Shown piece after piece: positions 61,053-64,000 of a DNA stretch of 64,000 bases (position 1 is the first letter of the stretch; every line of letters begins with the position of its first letter). The stretch covers positions 8,549,019-8,613,018 of the forward strand of contig CM034605.1 in assembly GCA_020091685.1 (NCBI GenBank), given 5' to 3'. A program made the position numbers and the translations under genes. Under the pieces are notes generated by a model. The model saw nothing but the letters and a program-made list of their open reading frames with translations, ran no database searches and had not been told where the DNA came from. Origin of the DNA: Lutjanus erythropterus (Eukaryota > Chordata > Actinopteri > Lutjaniformes > Lutjanidae).

Positions 61053-64000
61053 TCATGTCGAGGGTGTCCCTCCGTCAACAGTACCTGCTGTCTCATTTGT
61101 CTTCTCTGTAGCATCTGAGGATGGAGAATTTAAGCAGAATTAGTTCGATGGAGGGCAGAAGAGTTACAGTACGATAAAATAAAAACACTGAACTAAAATG
61201 GGTGATACTTAGGAAAGCTCAATTATGCTCAAAATGATATGATGTGAACACTAATATCTAATATTATTTAATGTCTAAATATGAGCACTTTAGCACTGTC
61301 ACTGTGAGCATATTAGCATCACAGACCTGCTAGTGTGGCTGTATAGACTCTTAGTCTCTTACTTATGATTCAAACAAAGGAAATTAATCATTACATCATT
61401 TTGAATCTAACTCTGATGTGTTAACAGTGGATAATGTTTCTTACCCTTGATACTCTCCTGCAGTGCTTCCTGACCTGCAGTTTGCTCCGTCACTTCACTG
61501 GTCTCAATCTCTTTGCCCTTCGATTTGGGTTTTTTTGCAACAGGTGGGGGCACCTTGACTCCCTTCGTCACCGTTTCTGCTTCACTCACCACCTTTGTTA
61601 CAGAGGAAACCTCCAGGTTCTTCTCTATTGTTGCCTTGGTCTCCGGTGCCGGCTTGGTCTCGATCACCACCCTCTTGTTGCTCTTGGAGAAGATAAAGCT
61701 TGCTGTGCTGGTGGGGGACTTATGGAGGTCTATTGGTGATGTCGGTGACTGCAAGCTTAGGCGAGATCCAGGGCCGCCTTTTGATCTGGCTGCTGTTCTC
61801 AGGCGGATGGCCTCCTGTAGGTTCATGGAAGGAGTAGCAGTCATGGCAGGAGGAGACTTTTTTGTAGGGGAGAGAGCTGTAGATGAAGACACAGGTGGAA
61901 CCACGAGAGACGGGGGCTTGGGCAGAGCAGGTTGTGAAGTAACTACAGCAGGTGGAGAAGTGGGTGTGGGAGAGGTCATGATCAGAGACCTCCTGATGGG
62001 CTTCTGAGGAGCCTCAGCACTGGCAGATGAGGTTGGGACCTGATTGCTGGGCTCCTGGTTCCTCATTGTGACCTCGGCCTCTGGTTGCTCCTCAGCTTTA
62101 GGAGGCTCAGGGCTGCTGTTGAGGGACCGCAGTTTGACTGCCTGTAGAAGGGAGGGGGTGACAATGGGGGTGGATTCCTCCTGTACGACAGGGGTAGTGG
62201 TCGGCTCTGGGGGTTGGTTTTCTGTGCTTGAAGGTGGAGAAGGAACAAGTCTTTGAGCCTCTTCTGTTGAAAGAGAGTTTTCAGGAGGTGGTGGTACAGA
62301 GACTTCAGATGGTGGTGAATTGGAGGCCTCCTGGGTTGCTGTGTCCGGGGGTACAACCTGAGGCTCCTGTAAGGGAGGTGGGGGTGGAATACTCTGAGGG
62401 GGAGTGAGAATACTATTTGATGAAATGGTGCTAGTTTCAGATTTGGATGGGACGTTCTCTTGTGGAAGATCAATCTCCTGCTCTGCCGGTTGTAGAGGTG
62501 GTGGAGGTGGAATACTTTGTGGTGGAGCGAATGTGCTAACAGGTGTTTCCTCTTCAGAAGATTTTTGGGCATTCTCTTGAGAAGATGGAGGAGAAACCCC
62601 TTCATTGGATAGAGTGGAGATCTCTTTAGGAGGCAGAGGGGAGACCTCTTCGACTGTTGGAGGGGACACCACTGTAACCGGTGTGGAGGAGACGTCCTCA
62701 ACAACTGGAGGGGCAGCTTCTTCAACCAGAGGAGGAGAGGACTCTTTAGGTAGTGGTGGAGAAGCCTGTTCAGATGGTGGAAGGGTAACCTCTTCAGGTA
62801 GTGTTGGAGGAGAAACCTCTTTAGGTTGTGGTGGAGGAGAGACCTCTTTGGGTGGTGGTGGAGAAACCTCAATAGGTGGCGGAGGAGAGACCTCTTTGGG
62901 TGGTGGTGGAGAAACCTCTATAGGTGGCGGAGGAGAGACCTTTTTGGGTGGTGGCGGAGGAGAAACCACTTTCAGTGGTGGCAGAGAGACTTCTATAGGT
63001 GGTGGAGGAGGAGAAACCTCTTTAGGTGGTGGTGGAGGAGAAACATCTTTAGGTGGTGGTGGTGGAGCGAATTCTTTAGGTGGTGGCAGAGGAGAAGATG
63101 CTATAGGTGGTGGTGGAGAGACCTCTTTGACTGGTGGCGGAGGAGAAACCTCTTTCACTGGTGGAGGAGGAGAAACCTCTTTCACTGGTGGAGGAGGAGA
63201 AACCTCTTTTGGTGGTGGTGGAGAGACTTCTTTAGGTGTTGGTGGAGGAGAAACCTCTTTAATAGGTGGAAGAGATACCTTAACTGTAGTAAGGGGGACA
63301 GCCTCAAGAGGTGGAGGGGGAGCCGAATATGGTGGGGGAGGTGGGATATTTAGGGTTGGATGTATGATCCCCTTGGATGTACTGGGCTTCTGTGGTTCAG
63401 CCTCTGTGGTCACCCTTACACATTCTGATAAAACAGATGTTGTTGCACCACCAGGAATGGACCTCTCTGGTGGCACTGCAACAGGCATAACTAACCCCTC
63501 CTCACTAAACATTGGGGGAGGCGGAAGAGGGAAATCAAGCTCATCAGGCGAACTTTGGCCCACAGGTGGAGGTGGTGGAGGCCAGGACGACTCGGGGGAT
63601 ACAACGGGGGGTTGGGGAGGATTCTGTGCTGAAGGAGGAGAGGGAGATGGAGGAATGCGTGCTAATGAAATGGCAGGTAACGTATCCATGTTAGTCTTTT
63701 TGGCTTCTTCTTTTCTCACTGCTGTCAGCCTTTCTCCGCGCCTCTCTACAGCCTTCACTAACATCCCATTTAATATGTCACTTACTCTAACTTTCTCATC
63801 CTTTTCTGTCACTTTTCTATTTCCTTCTAAATCAACTTTCTGCTCAGTCAGTCTGTCATTGTTCTCTTTGTGAATCTCTGCATTCAAAACCTCACTTTCT
63901 TGAACTTTCTCCTCAACATGTACGGATCCATTAACTGTTGTAGTCGCATTCTTGTGTTTTCTTTCTACCACCAAGCTCTTCACAGAGCCCTCTGTAGATG
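61053..64000 (-). CDS. Proline-rich NHS-family-like protein (KIAA1522/NHSL3-like), 3' part
   Basis: Partial gene. A very large exon runs from the right edge to 61445, open for 851 codons with no stop before the edge. It then splices (AAG G|GTAAGA) to a last exon 61114-61053 encoding DATEKTNETAGTVDGGTPST. The acceptor is CCATCCTCAG and the phase matches. In order: a Lys/Glu-rich start; a proline-rich block; an array of degenerate KEVSPPPP units (plus-strand 62590-63270); further Pro/Ser-rich sequence; then conserved-looking segments MNLQEAIRLRTAARSK (about 61783-61830) and SPTSTASFIFSKSNKRVVIE (about 61657-61720). These last two resemble the C-terminal region of the NHS/NHSL family, especially KIAA1522 (NHSL3), from memory. 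NHS proteins act in actin remodelling through an N-terminal WAVE-type domain, which lies outside this window. Formin-type proline-rich proteins are the alternative, but no FH2 domain is present. The antisense strand has a long Gly/Ser-rich open frame that is a shadow. Confidence 0.6.
62590..63270 (-). repeat. Coding minisatellite: (P)KEVSPPPP array
   Basis: Within the large NHS-like exon there are roughly twenty or more degenerate units of 8-11 residues of the form K-E-V-S-P-P-P-P, with variants IEVSPPPP, KDVSPPPP, KKVSPPPP and VKEVSPPPP. At DNA level these are 24-33 nt units (plus strand: GGTGGTGGAGGAGAAACCTC and close variants). Units near the centre are the most alike, and those at the 62.6 kb end have drifted (VEEVSPLPP, NEGVSPPSS). 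All units keep the reading frame. Confidence 0.85.

Noticed and set aside
62063..62872. A 269-codon minus-strand frame rich in HHLKRL-type residues
   Set aside because: It is a shifted reading of the same repetitive exon. The repeat keeps several frames open by chance.
62605..63873. A 422-codon plus-strand open frame rich in GGGGETS units
   Set aside because: It is the antisense shadow of the KEVSPPPP proline array. The minus frame has splice sites, a continuation into a last exon and conserved non-repetitive segments, and the plus frame has none of these.
1..64000. CRISPR arrays, operons, phage or bacterial features, tRNA and rRNA genes
   Set aside because: None seen. The DNA is vertebrate, the repeats have no regular spacers, and no tRNA A/B box pairs or rRNA core sequences were recognised.

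Overview
This 64 kb window is vertebrate nuclear DNA, most likely from a ray-finned (teleost) fish. The coding content is intron-rich and includes a MYC-family gene, an MFSD2A lysolipid transporter and a ZP3-type egg-coat gene. The non-coding DNA is dense in short inverted-repeat elements whose ends I recognise as typical of fish genomes, plus many (CA)n tracts. MYCL and MFSD2A are also neighbours in human 1p34 (from memory), so this is a conserved syntenic block.

Layout. 1-18 kb: mostly non-coding, with nested inverted-repeat elements, CA microsatellites, an E2F-site cluster (5.4-5.8 kb) and one candidate first coding exon of an unrecognised minus-strand gene (1160-1309). A clean hAT-type element with an 8-bp target duplication sits at 17050-17935. 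19.8-23.5 kb: mycl on the minus strand, two coding exons plus a predicted non-coding first exon and promoter. 23.6-35.4 kb: intergenic, AT-rich and full of decayed repeats. 35.4-51.9 kb: mfsd2a on the plus strand, 13 coding exons with all phases consistent, 515 aa, a promoter with two CRE cores, and a 3'UTR of about 2.4 kb. 53.4-59.5 kb: a plus-strand ZP3-like gene, 8 exons, 615 aa, with an unusual 229-residue acidic C-terminal extension. 60.1-64 kb: the 3' end of a minus-strand gene encoding a very proline-rich protein, probably the NHS family (KIAA1522/NHSL3-like), running off the right edge.

The genes do not form a pathway. mycl encodes a nuclear bHLH-zipper transcription factor, mfsd2a a membrane transporter for lysophosphatidylcholine-DHA, the ZP gene an extracellular egg-envelope protein, and the NHS-like gene a probable cytoskeletal regulator. 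mycl and mfsd2a are divergent with about 12 kb between their 5' ends. The ZP and NHS-like genes converge with only about 0.6 kb between predicted poly(A) signals. Exon boundaries were deduced by hand from reading frame and GT/AG sites. Repeat-family names are from memory and were not checked by any search.
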